Shown here one piece after another: positions 18,947-27,825 of a DNA stretch of 64,000 bases (its first letter is position 1; each line of letters opens with the position of its first letter). Below the pieces are notes generated by a model, which was given only the letters and a program-made list of their open reading frames with translations, made no database searches and was not told the DNA's origin. The stretch comes from Paludibacteraceae bacterium (GTDB lineage Bacteria; Bacteroidota; Bacteroidia; Bacteroidales; Paludibacteraceae). Position numbers and translations under genes: made by a program. Location of the stretch: positions 24,036 through 88,035 of the forward strand of contig JAFGVV010000048.1 of NCBI GenBank assembly GCA_016937795.1, in the 5' to 3' direction.

Positions 18947-20746
18947 ATGCAGAAAATTAGAAACATTGCTATTATTGCCCACGTTGACCACGGAAAGACA
19001 ACCCTCGTAGATAAAATGCTGCTTGCCGGCCATTTATTCCGCGACAACGAGAATGCGGGCGAACTCATTATGGATAATAATGACCTTGAACGTGAAAGAG
19101 GTATTACCATTTTAGCTAAAAACGTATCCATTGATTACAACGGATGCAAAATCAATATTATCGACACTCCGGGTCACGCCGACTTTGGTGGCGAAGTAGA
19201 ACGCGTTTTGAATATGGCCGACGGCGTTTTGTTGTTGGTGGATGCTTTTGAAGGTCCTATGCCACAAACCCGTTTTGTATTACAAAAAGCACTTCAGCTC
19301 GGACTGAAACCTATTGTGGTTATCAATAAAGTTGACAAACCAAACTGTCGTCCCGACGAGGTGCACGAAATGGTTTTCGACCTGATGTTCAACCTCGATG
19401 CAACCGAAGAACAGCTCGACTTCCACACTATTTACGGATCGGCCAAAAACAACTGGATGTCCGACGACTGGAAAAGTGAAACCACTAATATTATTCCATT
19501 GCTCGATGCCATTATCGAACATATTCCTGCTCCCGAACTAATAGAAGGAACTCCGCAAATGCTGATTACATCGCTCGATTATTCGAACTATGTAGGTCGT
19601 ATTGCTGTAGGTCGTGTACATCGCGGCACTTTGCGCGAAGGCATGGAAGTGAATCTTGTAAAAAGAGATGGCACAGCCAAAAAATCGAAAATCAAAGAAC
19701 TACATACTTTTACCGGACTTGGACGCACAAAAACCACCGAAGTTTCGTCGGGCGATATTTGTGCACTGGTAGGTATCGAAGGTTTCGAAATCGGCGACTC
19801 GGTTTGCGACTTGCTAAACCCCGAGCCACTCAAACCTATTGCGATTGACGAGCCAACCATGAGTATGGTGTTCACTATCAACAACTCTCCTTTCTTTGGA
19901 AAAGAAGGTAAATTTGTGACTTCGCGCCACATTCACGACCGTCTCATTAAAGAACTTGATAAAAACTTAGCTTTACGTGTGGAGAAAGATCTCAACTCTG
20001 ATATCTGGAATGTGTACGGACGTGGAGTACTTCACTTGTCGGTACTGATCGAGACTATGCGCCGCGAAGGTTACGAGCTTCAGGTTGGTCAGCCACAGGT
20101 TATTTTCAAGGAAATTGACGGAAAACGCTGTGAACCAGTCGAGTTGCTTACCATTAATCTTCCCGAAGATTGCTCCGGAAAAATTATTGAAATGGTAGCC
20201 ATGCGCAAAGGCGAGATGCTAACCATGGAAGTAATTAACGACCGCGTACAACTTGAGTTCCAGATTCCTTCGCGCGGAATTATCGGCCTTCGCAACAATG
20301 TACTTACATCGTCGGCCGGCGAAGCAATTATGTCGCACCGTTTCCTCGAATATCAACCTTATAAAGGAGATATCGAAAAACGTTCAAACGGCTCTATCAT
20401 TGCTATGGAAGGTGGTACAGCTTATGCCTACGCCATTGATAAACTTCAGGATCGCGGACGTTTCTTTATTTTCCCACAGGAAGAAGTTTACTCAGGACAA
20501 GTAGTTGGCGAAAGCGCAAAAGAAGGTGATATGGTTGTTAACGTGACCAAATCAAAAAAACTCACCAACATGCGTGCATCAGGTGCCGATGATAAAACCA
20601 GACTTATTCCGCCCATTGTTTTCAGTCTCGAAGAGGCACTCGAATACATCAAGGAAGATGAGTATGTAGAAATTACACCACAAAGCATTCGATTGCGTAA
20701 AATTTATCTCGACGAGAACGAAAGAAAACGCATGACAAAAAAATAA
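18947..20746 (+). CDS. typA: GTPase TypA/BipA
   Basis: Ribosome-associated translational GTPase involved in ribosome assembly and stress or cold adaptation. The ATG at 18947 ([19 protein letters not shown]) gives 599 residues; the TTG at 18938 that extends the frame is not needed. G motifs: G1 [10 protein letters not shown]2 within RERGITI, G3 [12 protein letters not shown]4 NKVD. These are followed by domain II, EF-G-like domains III and V, and the BipA-specific C-terminal domain ending [16 protein letters not shown]. Transcription probably begins at the -7 box 26 bases upstream and ends at the hairpin at 20801. Confidence 0.98.
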   Translation: MQKIRNIAIIAHVDHGKTTLVDKMLLAGHLFRDNENAGELIMDNNDLERERGITILAKNVSIDYNGCKINIIDTPGHADFGGEVERVLNMADGVLLLVDAFEGPMPQTRFVLQKALQLGLKPIVVINKVDKPNCRPDEVHEMVFDLMFNLDATEEQLDFHTIYGSAKNNWMSDDWKSETTNIIPLLDAIIEHIPAPELIEGTPQMLITSLDYSNYVGRIAVGRVHRGTLREGMEVNLVKRDGTAKKSKIKELHTFTGLGRTKTTEVSSGDICALVGIEGFEIGDSVCDLLNPEPLKPIAIDEPTMSMVFTINNSPFFGKEGKFVTSRHIHDRLIKELDKNLALRVEKDLNSDIWNVYGRGVLHLSVLIETMRREGYELQVGQPQVIFKEIDGKRCEPVELLTINLPEDCSGKIIEMVAMRKGEMLTMEVINDRVQLEFQIPSRGIIGLRNNVLTSSAGEAIMSHRFLEYQPYKGDIEKRSNGSIIAMEGGTAYAYAIDKLQDRGRFFIFPQEEVYSGQVVGESAKEGDMVVNVTKSKKLTNMRASGADDKTRLIPPIVFSLEEALEYIKEDEYVEITPQSIRLRKIYLDENERKRMTKK

Positions 20747-20800
20747 TGTGCTGAAAATGTGCTGATATTCGCACTTTTTTGTATTTTTGCACTATCATTC

Positions 20801-20840
20801 AATCGGATACCGGGATTTTTTATTCGGTATCCGATTTTTT
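20801..20840 (+). terminator. Rho-independent terminator of typA
   Basis: Perfect 12-base stem AATCGGATACCG / CGGTATCCGATT with a 12-base loop and TTTTTT. A TATTTTTG -7 box (20782-20789) lies just before it, so a transcript begun there would also meet this hairpin before the outer-membrane gene. Confidence 0.85.
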
Positions 20841-20897
20841 GGATAGAAAAGAAAACCGAATCACAGATAATTACTTATTACTTTCCGTTTATAAAAA

Positions 20898-21530
20898 ATG
20901 AAAAGAGTTATACTCATAATTCTCTTAGCAAGTTGTGTTGCAAGCCCCGTGCTTTTCGCTCAATTTGGCATCAGAGCAGGTATAAATCTGGCCAACGAAA
21001 TAAAATCGTTCAGTAGCGAAGACATTTCGGCAGGCTTCAGCACCGAAAACCTCACCGGTTATCATATTGGATTGGTATACCAGGCCATGCCTCAAAAATC
21101 AGGTTTGGGTGGAGACCTGGGCATTTTACTTTCGCAAAAAGGATATACCTATAACGACAGTCTGAGTATTGCAAATGCAGTTTTGCAGGGCTACAAGGAA
21201 ATAAACTACCTCGAAATTCCATTTAATTTGCGCTATAGGTTAAAGCTCGCTTTCCTGGGCATTTATGGCTACGGAGGACTATATACAGGCTACGCCCTGA
21301 ACGGAAAGAAAGTGGACGAAACACAAAATTCAACTCAGGAAATTGGTTTTCAAGACTTTATGAATCGTGTGGATTTTGGATATAATATCGGTGTCGGAGT
21401 GGAGTTTTTCAGAAAAATACAATTTGGCGCCACCTGGTCGCAGGGATTGAAAAAACTTCACACAAGTGGCAACAAAAACGAGGAAAGTATCAACCGAGTA
21501 TTTTCAGTAAATCTCACATACCTTTTTTAA
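20898..21530 (+). CDS. Outer-membrane beta-barrel protein (PorT-like)
   Basis: Small porin-like barrel of the OMP_b-brl_2 type. The protein is 210 residues, with a signal peptide ending near VLFAQ. The mature part opens with FGIRAGINLA, the usual first strand of this family, followed by alternating strands (LGGDLGILLSQKGYTY, YLEIPFNLRYRLKL, GVGVEFFRKIQFGATWSQGL) and a final strand ending in VNLTYLF with a C-terminal phenylalanine, as required for barrel insertion. Specific function is unknown. It lies between typA and tig on the same strand but has its own spacers. Confidence 0.8.
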   Translation: MKRVILIILLASCVASPVLFAQFGIRAGINLANEIKSFSSEDISAGFSTENLTGYHIGLVYQAMPQKSGLGGDLGILLSQKGYTYNDSLSIANAVLQGYKEINYLEIPFNLRYRLKLAFLGIYGYGGLYTGYALNGKKVDETQNSTQEIGFQDFMNRVDFGYNIGVGVEFFRKIQFGATWSQGLKKLHTSGNKNEESINRVFSVNLTYLF

Positions 21531-21837
21531 ACTATTTTCATTTTATCGAAAGAATAATTCAGACTCTATACTACCACACCCATTTTTAAATAAAACCAGG
21601 AGTTACCTGTGTAGGTATATCAGGAACAGCGATATCGCATAAAGTCCTGTGACTCAACGCAGGCTTAAAAACAATATTTTAAACTAAAAAGGTTGCTGTT
21701 AGCTATTTTTTTTGTACCTTTGCAGCCCTGAATCGACATTCAATAATTATATAGCAAAAGTGTTGATTCACAACAAGCCACAACAACAAATGCTGAAGAA
21801 AAAAGCTATCAGAAAATACAGGAAATAAATAAACATT
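21531..21837 (+). promoter_or_regulatory. tig promoter region with small hairpins
   Basis: The promoter is TTG (21693-21695), 19 bases, TACCTTTG (21715-21722), a good fit to the Bacteroidota consensus, with a leader of about 110 bases. Upstream lie three tiny palindromes: TACCTgtgtAGGTA (21604-21617), GCGATATCGC (21629-21638) and CCTG...CAGG (21646-21663). No gene is seen in these 307 bases. Confidence 0.7.
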
Positions 21838-23190
21838 ATGAACATCGTCAGAAAAGACATCGATCAGAACAATGCAATGATTATATTGCAAGTCGAAAAA
21901 AACGATTACGAAGAAAAGGTTGACAAAAGCCTTCGTGAATACCGTAAAAAAGCAAATATCCCAGGCTTCCGTCCCGGCATGATACCTGTAAATCTCATTA
22001 AGAAGATGTACGGAAAAGCAGTAGCAGCGGAAGAAATCAACAAAGTAGTATCGGATGAGCTTTTCAAATACATTCGTGAAAATAAAATCAATATTCTGGG
22101 TGAACCCATGCCCAACGAAACGGAGCAAAAAGAACTCAATCTCGAAAGCGACGAAACATTTGAGTTTATTTTCGACCTTGGTCTTGCCCCTGAATTTGAA
22201 GTAGAACTCAACAAAAAGGACAAAGTAAAGTATTATCAGATAGCCGTAAGCGACGAAATGATTGATAATCAGATAAAATCGTATACCGGTCGTTATGGTA
22301 AATATGTGCAGGAAGATGCCGTTGAAGAAAAAGATATGGTAAAAGGAAGCCTGCTTGAAATGGCCAACGAAAAAGTAAACGAAAATGGTCTTAAAGTTAA
22401 CGATGCTGTTCTCACTCCTGCTTACATAAAAGACGAAGCCACCAAAGCAAAATTTGTAGGTGCAAAAAAAGGCGATGTAATTACATTCAACCCTGCCACA
22501 GCACTTGTGGATACTGCTGAAATCAGCTCATTGCTCAAGATTTCGAAAGATGAAGCCAAGAATCTCACTGCTGATTTCAGTATGACCATCGAAGGCATTA
22601 CCCGTTATCACGAAGCAGAAGTAAACCAGGAACTTTTCGATAAGGTTTATGGCGAAGGCGTGGTAACATCGGAAGAAGATTTCAAAGCACGCATCAAAAC
22701 AAACATCGAAACCACTCTTGCTGCTGACAGCGACTACAAATTCGGCATTGATGCGCGCGAAGCATTGCTCAACAAATATAACACACTGACTTTTCCGGAT
22801 GCATTTCTTAAACGATGGGTATTAGCCACGAACGATAATCTGACAAAAGAAACGCTTGAAGAAGATTATCCAAAGATGATAGACGACCTTAAATGGCAAC
22901 TCATCAAAGATAAAATCGCCAAAGCCAACGATATCAAAATTGAAAATACCGACGTAGAAGCTTATGCGCAAAAAATAACCCGCGCGCAATTTGCACAATA
23001 CGGCATGGTGGGCATGGACGATGAAATTGTTGAAAACTACGCCAAAGACATGCTCAAAAAAGAAGATACACTCAAGAGCATCATCGAAAAAGTAGCAGAA
23101 GAAAAAGTGTTTGAGCATGTGAAAAACGCTGTGAAATTAGATACCAAAGAAGTTTCAGTGGAGGAATTCAACAAAATGTTTGAAAACTAA
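21838..23190 (+). CDS. tig: Trigger factor (ribosome-bound chaperone)
   Basis: Chaperone that meets nascent chains at the ribosome exit. The protein is 450 residues. The N-terminal ribosome-binding domain carries the signature FRPGMIPVNLIKKMYG (compare GFRKGKVP in Proteobacteria). A middle PPIase-like region (about 150-250) is divergent, as in other Bacteroidota. The long helical C-terminal chaperone domain (about 260-450) is rich in lysine and glutamate. It lies directly upstream of clpP and clpX, the classic tig-clpP-clpX order. A short hairpin (AATATTCT / AGAATATT, 23198-23219) follows the stop without a T run. Confidence 0.93.
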   Translation: MNIVRKDIDQNNAMIILQVEKNDYEEKVDKSLREYRKKANIPGFRPGMIPVNLIKKMYGKAVAAEEINKVVSDELFKYIRENKINILGEPMPNETEQKELNLESDETFEFIFDLGLAPEFEVELNKKDKVKYYQIAVSDEMIDNQIKSYTGRYGKYVQEDAVEEKDMVKGSLLEMANEKVNENGLKVNDAVLTPAYIKDEATKAKFVGAKKGDVITFNPATALVDTAEISSLLKISKDEAKNLTADFSMTIEGITRYHEAEVNQELFDKVYGEGVVTSEEDFKARIKTNIETTLAADSDYKFGIDAREALLNKYNTLTFPDAFLKRWVLATNDNLTKETLEEDYPKMIDDLKWQLIKDKIAKANDIKIENTDVEAYAQKITRAQFAQYGMVGMDDEIVENYAKDMLKKEDTLKSIIEKVAEEKVFEHVKNAVKLDTKEVSVEEFNKMFEN

Positions 23191-23226
23191 TTCCCTGAAA
23201 TATTCTTAAATCAGAATATTCTGTAT

Positions 23227-23311
23227 CGAAAAAGGCTTTTGCCCCGGCTGAATTAAACAAAAAATTGATACCTTTGTTTTCTTCTTTCGAAAGGGTCAAA
23301 AGCCTTTTTCG
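23227..23311. repeat. 15-bp inverted repeat flanking the clpP promoter
   Basis: CGAAAAAGGCTTTTG (23227-23241) and CAAAAGCCTTTTTCG (23297-23311) are perfect inverted copies with a 55-base loop. The loop contains TACCTTTG (23269-23276), the likely -7 box of clpP. Read-through RNA from tig could form the full stem; RNA begun at the internal promoter would contain only the right arm. Confidence 0.7.
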
Positions 23312-23354
23312 TATCAACAATTATTTTTACTTACTATTAAATAAAACAAGCGCT

Positions 23355-24038
23355 ATGGATATGAACAACGAATTTCGCAAATACGCCACCAAACACCTTG
23401 GAATGAACGGATTGTCCCTCGAAAAATATGCAAACATCACAAGCAGCTATATTTCACCATCAATTCTTGAAGAACGTCAACTGAACGTTACGCAAATGGA
23501 TGTTTTTTCACGCTTAATGATGGACCGTATTATTTTCCTGGGAACTCAGGTCGACGATTACACAGCCAATGTAATTCAGGCACAGCTGCTATTTCTTGAT
23601 TCATCTGATCCCGGAAAAGACATCTCTATTTACCTCAACACACCCGGAGGATCGGTGTATGCCGGGTTAGGTATTTATGACACTATGCAATTTATTGGAT
23701 CGGATGTAGCTACCATTTGCACCGGAATGGCAGCATCTATGGGTGCTGTCTTGCTGGTAGCCGGAGCCAACGGCAAACGCTCTGCGCTAAAACACTCTCG
23801 TGTTATGATTCACCAACCAATGGGAGGCGCACAAGGGCAGGCTTCAGACATTGAGATAACTGCAAGAGAAATACAAAAACTCAAGAAAGAACTTTATACC
23901 ATCATTGCCGATCACTCGCACAATCCATTCGATAGAATTGAAAAAGACTCTGATCGCGATTATTGGATGACATCACAGGAAGCACTCGACTATGGCATGA
24001 TTGACAAAGTACTTGTCAACGAAAGCAAGAAGAAATAA
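23355..24038 (+). CDS. clpP: ATP-dependent Clp protease proteolytic subunit
   Basis: Serine protease ring of the ClpXP/ClpCP machine. The ATG at 23355 (MDMNNEFRKYATKHLGMNG) gives 227 residues, typical of this phylum; the frame from 23265 runs back across the promoter and is not credible. The catalytic serine is in GMAASMGAVLLVAGA and the histidine in RVMIHQPMGG. The family landmark YLNTPGGSVYAGLGIYDTM precedes them. clpX follows 44 bases later and is surely co-transcribed. Confidence 0.97.
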   Translation: MDMNNEFRKYATKHLGMNGLSLEKYANITSSYISPSILEERQLNVTQMDVFSRLMMDRIIFLGTQVDDYTANVIQAQLLFLDSSDPGKDISIYLNTPGGSVYAGLGIYDTMQFIGSDVATICTGMAASMGAVLLVAGANGKRSALKHSRVMIHQPMGGAQGQASDIEITAREIQKLKKELYTIIADHSHNPFDRIEKDSDRDYWMTSQEALDYGMIDKVLVNESKKK

Positions 24039-24082
24039 TCTCGTGAAAATAAAAATTTTATTCAGAAAAGAATTCCCAGAAC

Positions 24083-25315
24083 ATGGCAAAAAACTCTAAG
24101 CACTGTAGCTTTTGCGGCCGACCCGAATCACAGGTTGATTTTTTCATTATGGGGCAGGATGGCTCACACATTTGCAACGAATGCGCGATACAGGCAGCCG
24201 AAATTGTAAAGGAAAACACTTCGCTACGCTCGAAACCACTTGCAATACAAAAAGACCAGGTTCCCAAGCCTGTTGAAATAAAAGAATACCTCGATCAATA
24301 TGTGATTGGACAAAACGAAGCAAAAAAGTTTCTTTCGGTGGCAGTGTACAACCATTACAAAAGACTAATGCAGGAGAAACAAAATGACGAAGTGGAAATC
24401 GAGAAATCGAACATTATCATGGTGGGCTACACCGGCACAGGAAAGACACTACTAGCCCGAACAATTGCGAAAAAACTCCATGTTCCGTTTACGATTGTTG
24501 ATGCAACTGTACTTACCGAAGCAGGATATGTAGGAGAAGATATTGAGAGCATCCTTACACGACTATTACAAGTTGCGGACTATGATGTGAAAGCTGCAGA
24601 ACGCGGGATAGTATTTATCGACGAAATTGATAAAATTGCACGAAAAGGCGACAATCCCAGCATAACACGTGATGTAAGCGGCGAAGGCGTACAACAAGGC
24701 TTACTGAAACTACTGGAGGGAGCAGTAGTAAACGTTCCACCACAAGGAGGACGCAAGCATCCCGACCAGAAAATGATTGCTGTAAACACTCAAAACATCC
24801 TTTTTGTCTGTGGTGGTGCCTTCGATGGCATTGAAAAGAAAATTGCATCGCGACTCAACACCCGGGTCGTAGGCTATAATGCAGCCCTCAGCATTGATCA
24901 GATTGACAAGAACAATATGCTGCAATACATAGCCCCTCAGGACCTGAAATCGTTCGGGTTAATACCCGAGATTATAGGCCGATTGCCCATACTGACATAC
25001 CTTGAACCACTTGACCGCATAGCATTGCGCAAAATACTTACAGAACCTAAAAACTCAATAGTAAAACAATACACCAAACTTTTTAAAATGGATCAGATTG
25101 ATCTTGTTTTCGACGAGGAGGTACTCGATTATATTGTGGACAAGGCTATTGAATTTAAACTGGGGGCACGCGGACTTCGTTCCATTACCGAAACAATTAT
25201 AATGGATAAAATGTACGAAATGCCATCGAACCACGAAAAAATCTTGCAGGTTACTTTGGAGTACGCTCAAAGTAAAATAGAAAAAACCAATATAAACAGA
25301 TTAAAAATAGCCTGA
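24083..25315 (+). CDS. clpX: ClpX ATPase subunit of ClpXP
   Basis: AAA+ unfoldase that delivers substrates to ClpP. The protein is 410 residues. The N-terminal C4 zinc finger is in [12 protein letters not shown] and ICNECA. Walker A is [11 protein letters not shown], the pore loop [12 protein letters not shown], Walker [14 protein letters not shown], and the arginine-rich ClpX RKH region lies near [10 protein letters not shown]. The small domain ends at [16 protein letters not shown]. Co-transcribed with clpP. A strong terminator follows at 25356. Confidence 0.98.
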   Translation: MAKNSKHCSFCGRPESQVDFFIMGQDGSHICNECAIQAAEIVKENTSLRSKPLAIQKDQVPKPVEIKEYLDQYVIGQNEAKKFLSVAVYNHYKRLMQEKQNDEVEIEKSNIIMVGYTGTGKTLLARTIAKKLHVPFTIVDATVLTEAGYVGEDIESILTRLLQVADYDVKAAERGIVFIDEIDKIARKGDNPSITRDVSGEGVQQGLLKLLEGAVVNVPPQGGRKHPDQKMIAVNTQNILFVCGGAFDGIEKKIASRLNTRVVGYNAALSIDQIDKNNMLQYIAPQDLKSFGLIPEIIGRLPILTYLEPLDRIALRKILTEPKNSIVKQYTKLFKMDQIDLVFDEEVLDYIVDKAIEFKLGARGLRSITETIIMDKMYEMPSNHEKILQVTLEYAQSKIEKTNINRLKIA

Positions 25316-25355
25316 GGTTAAGATAAAACTTTCAGAAACAAATATTTATTCAACA

Positions 25356-25400
25356 AACCGGATATTCATCAATTAATTTGAGGATAACCGGTTTTTTTTT
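25356..25400 (+). terminator. Terminator of the clpP-clpX operon
   Basis: AACCGG and CCGGTT arms, extended by imperfect TAT/ATA pairs around an A+T-rich loop, are followed by nine T. It starts 41 bases after the clpX stop. Confidence 0.75.
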
Positions 25401-25562
25401 CGAAAAGGTCTTGTATATTTGAAATCTGTTTATAATTTTGTTTGATGAATAGAATTGAGGGTATTTTTTTGTAAAAAACAGGAAAAAAGCACTTTTCGAT
25501 GCGGGAATCTCAACAATAAATACTACTTTCGCAAACCAATTTTTCGATAAAAAAACAGCAGC

Positions 25563-27749
25563 ATGGCCACACATTCTGTATTGACCGGACATTTGAAAAA
25601 GCATTTTGGCTTCGACAGTTTCAAAGGAAATCAGGAAGCTATTATTCAAAATGTTCTGGAAGGAAGAGACACATTTGTACTTATGCCCACAGGTGGGGGT
25701 AAGTCTTTGTGTTATCAGCTTCCTTCACTCATTATGGAAGGAACAGCCATAGTAATATCGCCGTTGATTGCTTTAATGAAGAATCAGGTAGATGCCATGC
25801 GAAACTTCAGCGAAGAAGATGGAATTGCACATTTCATCAATTCATCGCTCAGCAAACAAGCAATTGACCAGGTAAAAAGTGATATACTATCGGGCAAAAC
25901 AAAACTTTTATATGTAGCTCCGGAGTCGCTGACCAAAGAAGAAAACATAGAGTTTCTGAAGCAACTGAAAATATCGTTTTATGCCGTGGACGAGGCACAT
26001 TGTATTTCAGAATGGGGACATGATTTCCGTCCGGAATATCGTCGCATACGCCCGATAATAAACGAAATAGGCACAGCGCCACTTATTGCGTTAACAGCTA
26101 CAGCCACCCCTAAAGTACAGCACGACATACAAAAAAACCTGGGTATGTTGAATGCCAATGTTTTTAAGTCGTCGTTCAATAGGGCAAATCTATACTACGA
26201 AGTTCGTCCCAAAACTAAGGATGTAGAAAAAGATTTGATAAAATACATACGTTCGCAGGCAGGTAAATCGGGAATTATTTACTGTCTGAGTCGAAAAAAA
26301 GTGGAGGAATTAGCCGAAACACTTAGTATGAACGGCATTTCATGTCTTCCTTACCATGCCGGAATGGACTCGGCAGTACGAAGTGAGAATCAGGACAAGT
26401 TCCTGATGGAAAAAGTACAATTGATAGTAGCTACCATAGCCTTTGGAATGGGCATAGACAAGCCCGATGTACGTTTTGTGATACATTACGACATGCCAAA
26501 AAGCCTGGAAGGATATTATCAGGAAACAGGACGCGGAGGGCGTGATGGAGGTGAGGGTCAGTGTATTGCATTTTATGCATACAAGGATCTGGACAAACTC
26601 CGGAAATTTATGCAGGGCAAACCCGTAGCCGAGCAAGAAATAGGTAACCAATTATTATTAGAAACACAGGCTTACGCCGAATCGTCAGTTTGTCGCCGAA
26701 AATTACTTTTGCACTATTTTGGCGAAGAGTATAAAAATGATAACTGTGCATGTTGTGATAACTGTATGAAACCAAAGAAAACCATTGAGGGACAAGAGCT
26801 TTTATTGCTTGTCCTTGAAACAATTGTAGCTGTTCGGGAAAAGTTCAAGGCCGAACACATTGTGGATATTTTAAGAGGAAATGAAACATCGGATGTAAAA
26901 TCGTATCAGCACGATGAGCTGGAGAACTTCTCATCTGCCTCCGACGAAGACGACAAACTACTTCAGGCAGTAATACGTCAGGCAATGTTGGCAGGATACA
27001 TTTCGAAAGATATCGAAAACTACGGATTGCTAAAAATTACAGCTGGCGGAAAAGCTTATATGAAAAAACCGACAGCATTTCCTGTAGTAAAAGACAATGA
27101 ATTTGAAGATGATGACGAAGAAGCCACAGTAAAAAGCACCGGAGGAACTTGTGCAGCTGATGATGTACTTTTCTCAATCCTGAAAGATTTAAGAAAAAAA
27201 CTTTCGAAAAAATTAGAAGTTCCGCCATTTGTGATATTCCAGGATCCATCACTCGAAGCTATGGCTACCACCTACCCTATTACTATGGATGAACTCCAGA
27301 ACATTCCGGGTGTAGGAGCGGGGAAAGCAAAACGCTACGGAGAAGAGTTCCTGAAAGTCATAAAAGAACATGTGCGTGAGAATGAAATCATTCGTCCCGA
27401 AGATCTTCGGGTTCGCACAGTCGCCAACAAATCGAAACTTAAAGTATCCATTATCCAATCCATCGACCGGAAAATTGCACTCGACGACATTGCAATGGCC
27501 AAAGGGTTAGAGATAAGCGAATTGCTTGATGAGATTGAAGCAATAGTATATTCAGGCACAAAAATCAATATAGATTATTTTCTGGATGAAGTAATGGATC
27601 CTGACCGTGTGGATGAAATTTTCGATTATTTCAGCACTGCTGAAACAGATAAAATTGAACCTGCCCTTCGTGAACTTGGTGAAGATGATTTTAGTGAAGA
27701 GGAAATACGGTTGGTGCGCGTTAAGTTTCTTTCGGAAATAGGAAATTAA
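25563..27749 (+). CDS. recQ: RecQ family ATP-dependent DNA helicase
   Basis: 3'-5' helicase for recombination and fork repair. The protein is 728 residues, longer than E. coli RecQ (about 610). Motif I is MPTGGGKSLCYQLP; DEAH with the aromatic-rich loop is VDEAHCISEWGHDFRPEY; motif VI is YYQETGRGGRDG. The zinc site is C-x-C-C-x-x-C in NDNCACCDNCM, with the first cysteine in VCRRKLL. A winged-helix and an HRDC domain (about 530-610) follow. The extra C-terminal region (about 620-728) is acidic and helical. It stands alone between two terminators. Confidence 0.95.
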   Translation: MATHSVLTGHLKKHFGFDSFKGNQEAIIQNVLEGRDTFVLMPTGGGKSLCYQLPSLIMEGTAIVISPLIALMKNQVDAMRNFSEEDGIAHFINSSLSKQAIDQVKSDILSGKTKLLYVAPESLTKEENIEFLKQLKISFYAVDEAHCISEWGHDFRPEYRRIRPIINEIGTAPLIALTATATPKVQHDIQKNLGMLNANVFKSSFNRANLYYEVRPKTKDVEKDLIKYIRSQAGKSGIIYCLSRKKVEELAETLSMNGISCLPYHAGMDSAVRSENQDKFLMEKVQLIVATIAFGMGIDKPDVRFVIHYDMPKSLEGYYQETGRGGRDGGEGQCIAFYAYKDLDKLRKFMQGKPVAEQEIGNQLLLETQAYAESSVCRRKLLLHYFGEEYKNDNCACCDNCMKPKKTIEGQELLLLVLETIVAVREKFKAEHIVDILRGNETSDVKSYQHDELENFSSASDEDDKLLQAVIRQAMLAGYISKDIENYGLLKITAGGKAYMKKPTAFPVVKDNEFEDDDEEATVKSTGGTCAADDVLFSILKDLRKKLSKKLEVPPFVIFQDPSLEAMATTYPITMDELQNIPGVGAGKAKRYGEEFLKVIKEHVRENEIIRPEDLRVRTVANKSKLKVSIIQSIDRKIALDDIAMAKGLEISELLDEIEAIVYSGTKINIDYFLDEVMDPDRVDEIFDYFSTAETDKIEPALRELGEDDFSEEEIRLVRVKFLSEIGN

Positions 27750-27770
27750 AACCACATTCTTAAATATCAT

Positions 27771-27804
27771 AAAAGCCCGAAAATCAATAGATTTTCGGGC
27801 TTTT
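27771..27804. terminator. Bidirectional terminator between recQ and metH
   Basis: Perfect 15-base stem AAAAGCCCGAAAATC / GATTTTCGGGCTTTT with a four-base loop. It serves both convergent genes. Confidence 0.9.
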
Positions 27805-27825
27805 CATTTTATTCGGAAACTGTGA

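Noticed and set aside
21531..21700. tRNA or 6S RNA in the spacer before tig
   Set aside because: No D-loop or T-loop consensus and no long 6S-type bulged helix could be traced.
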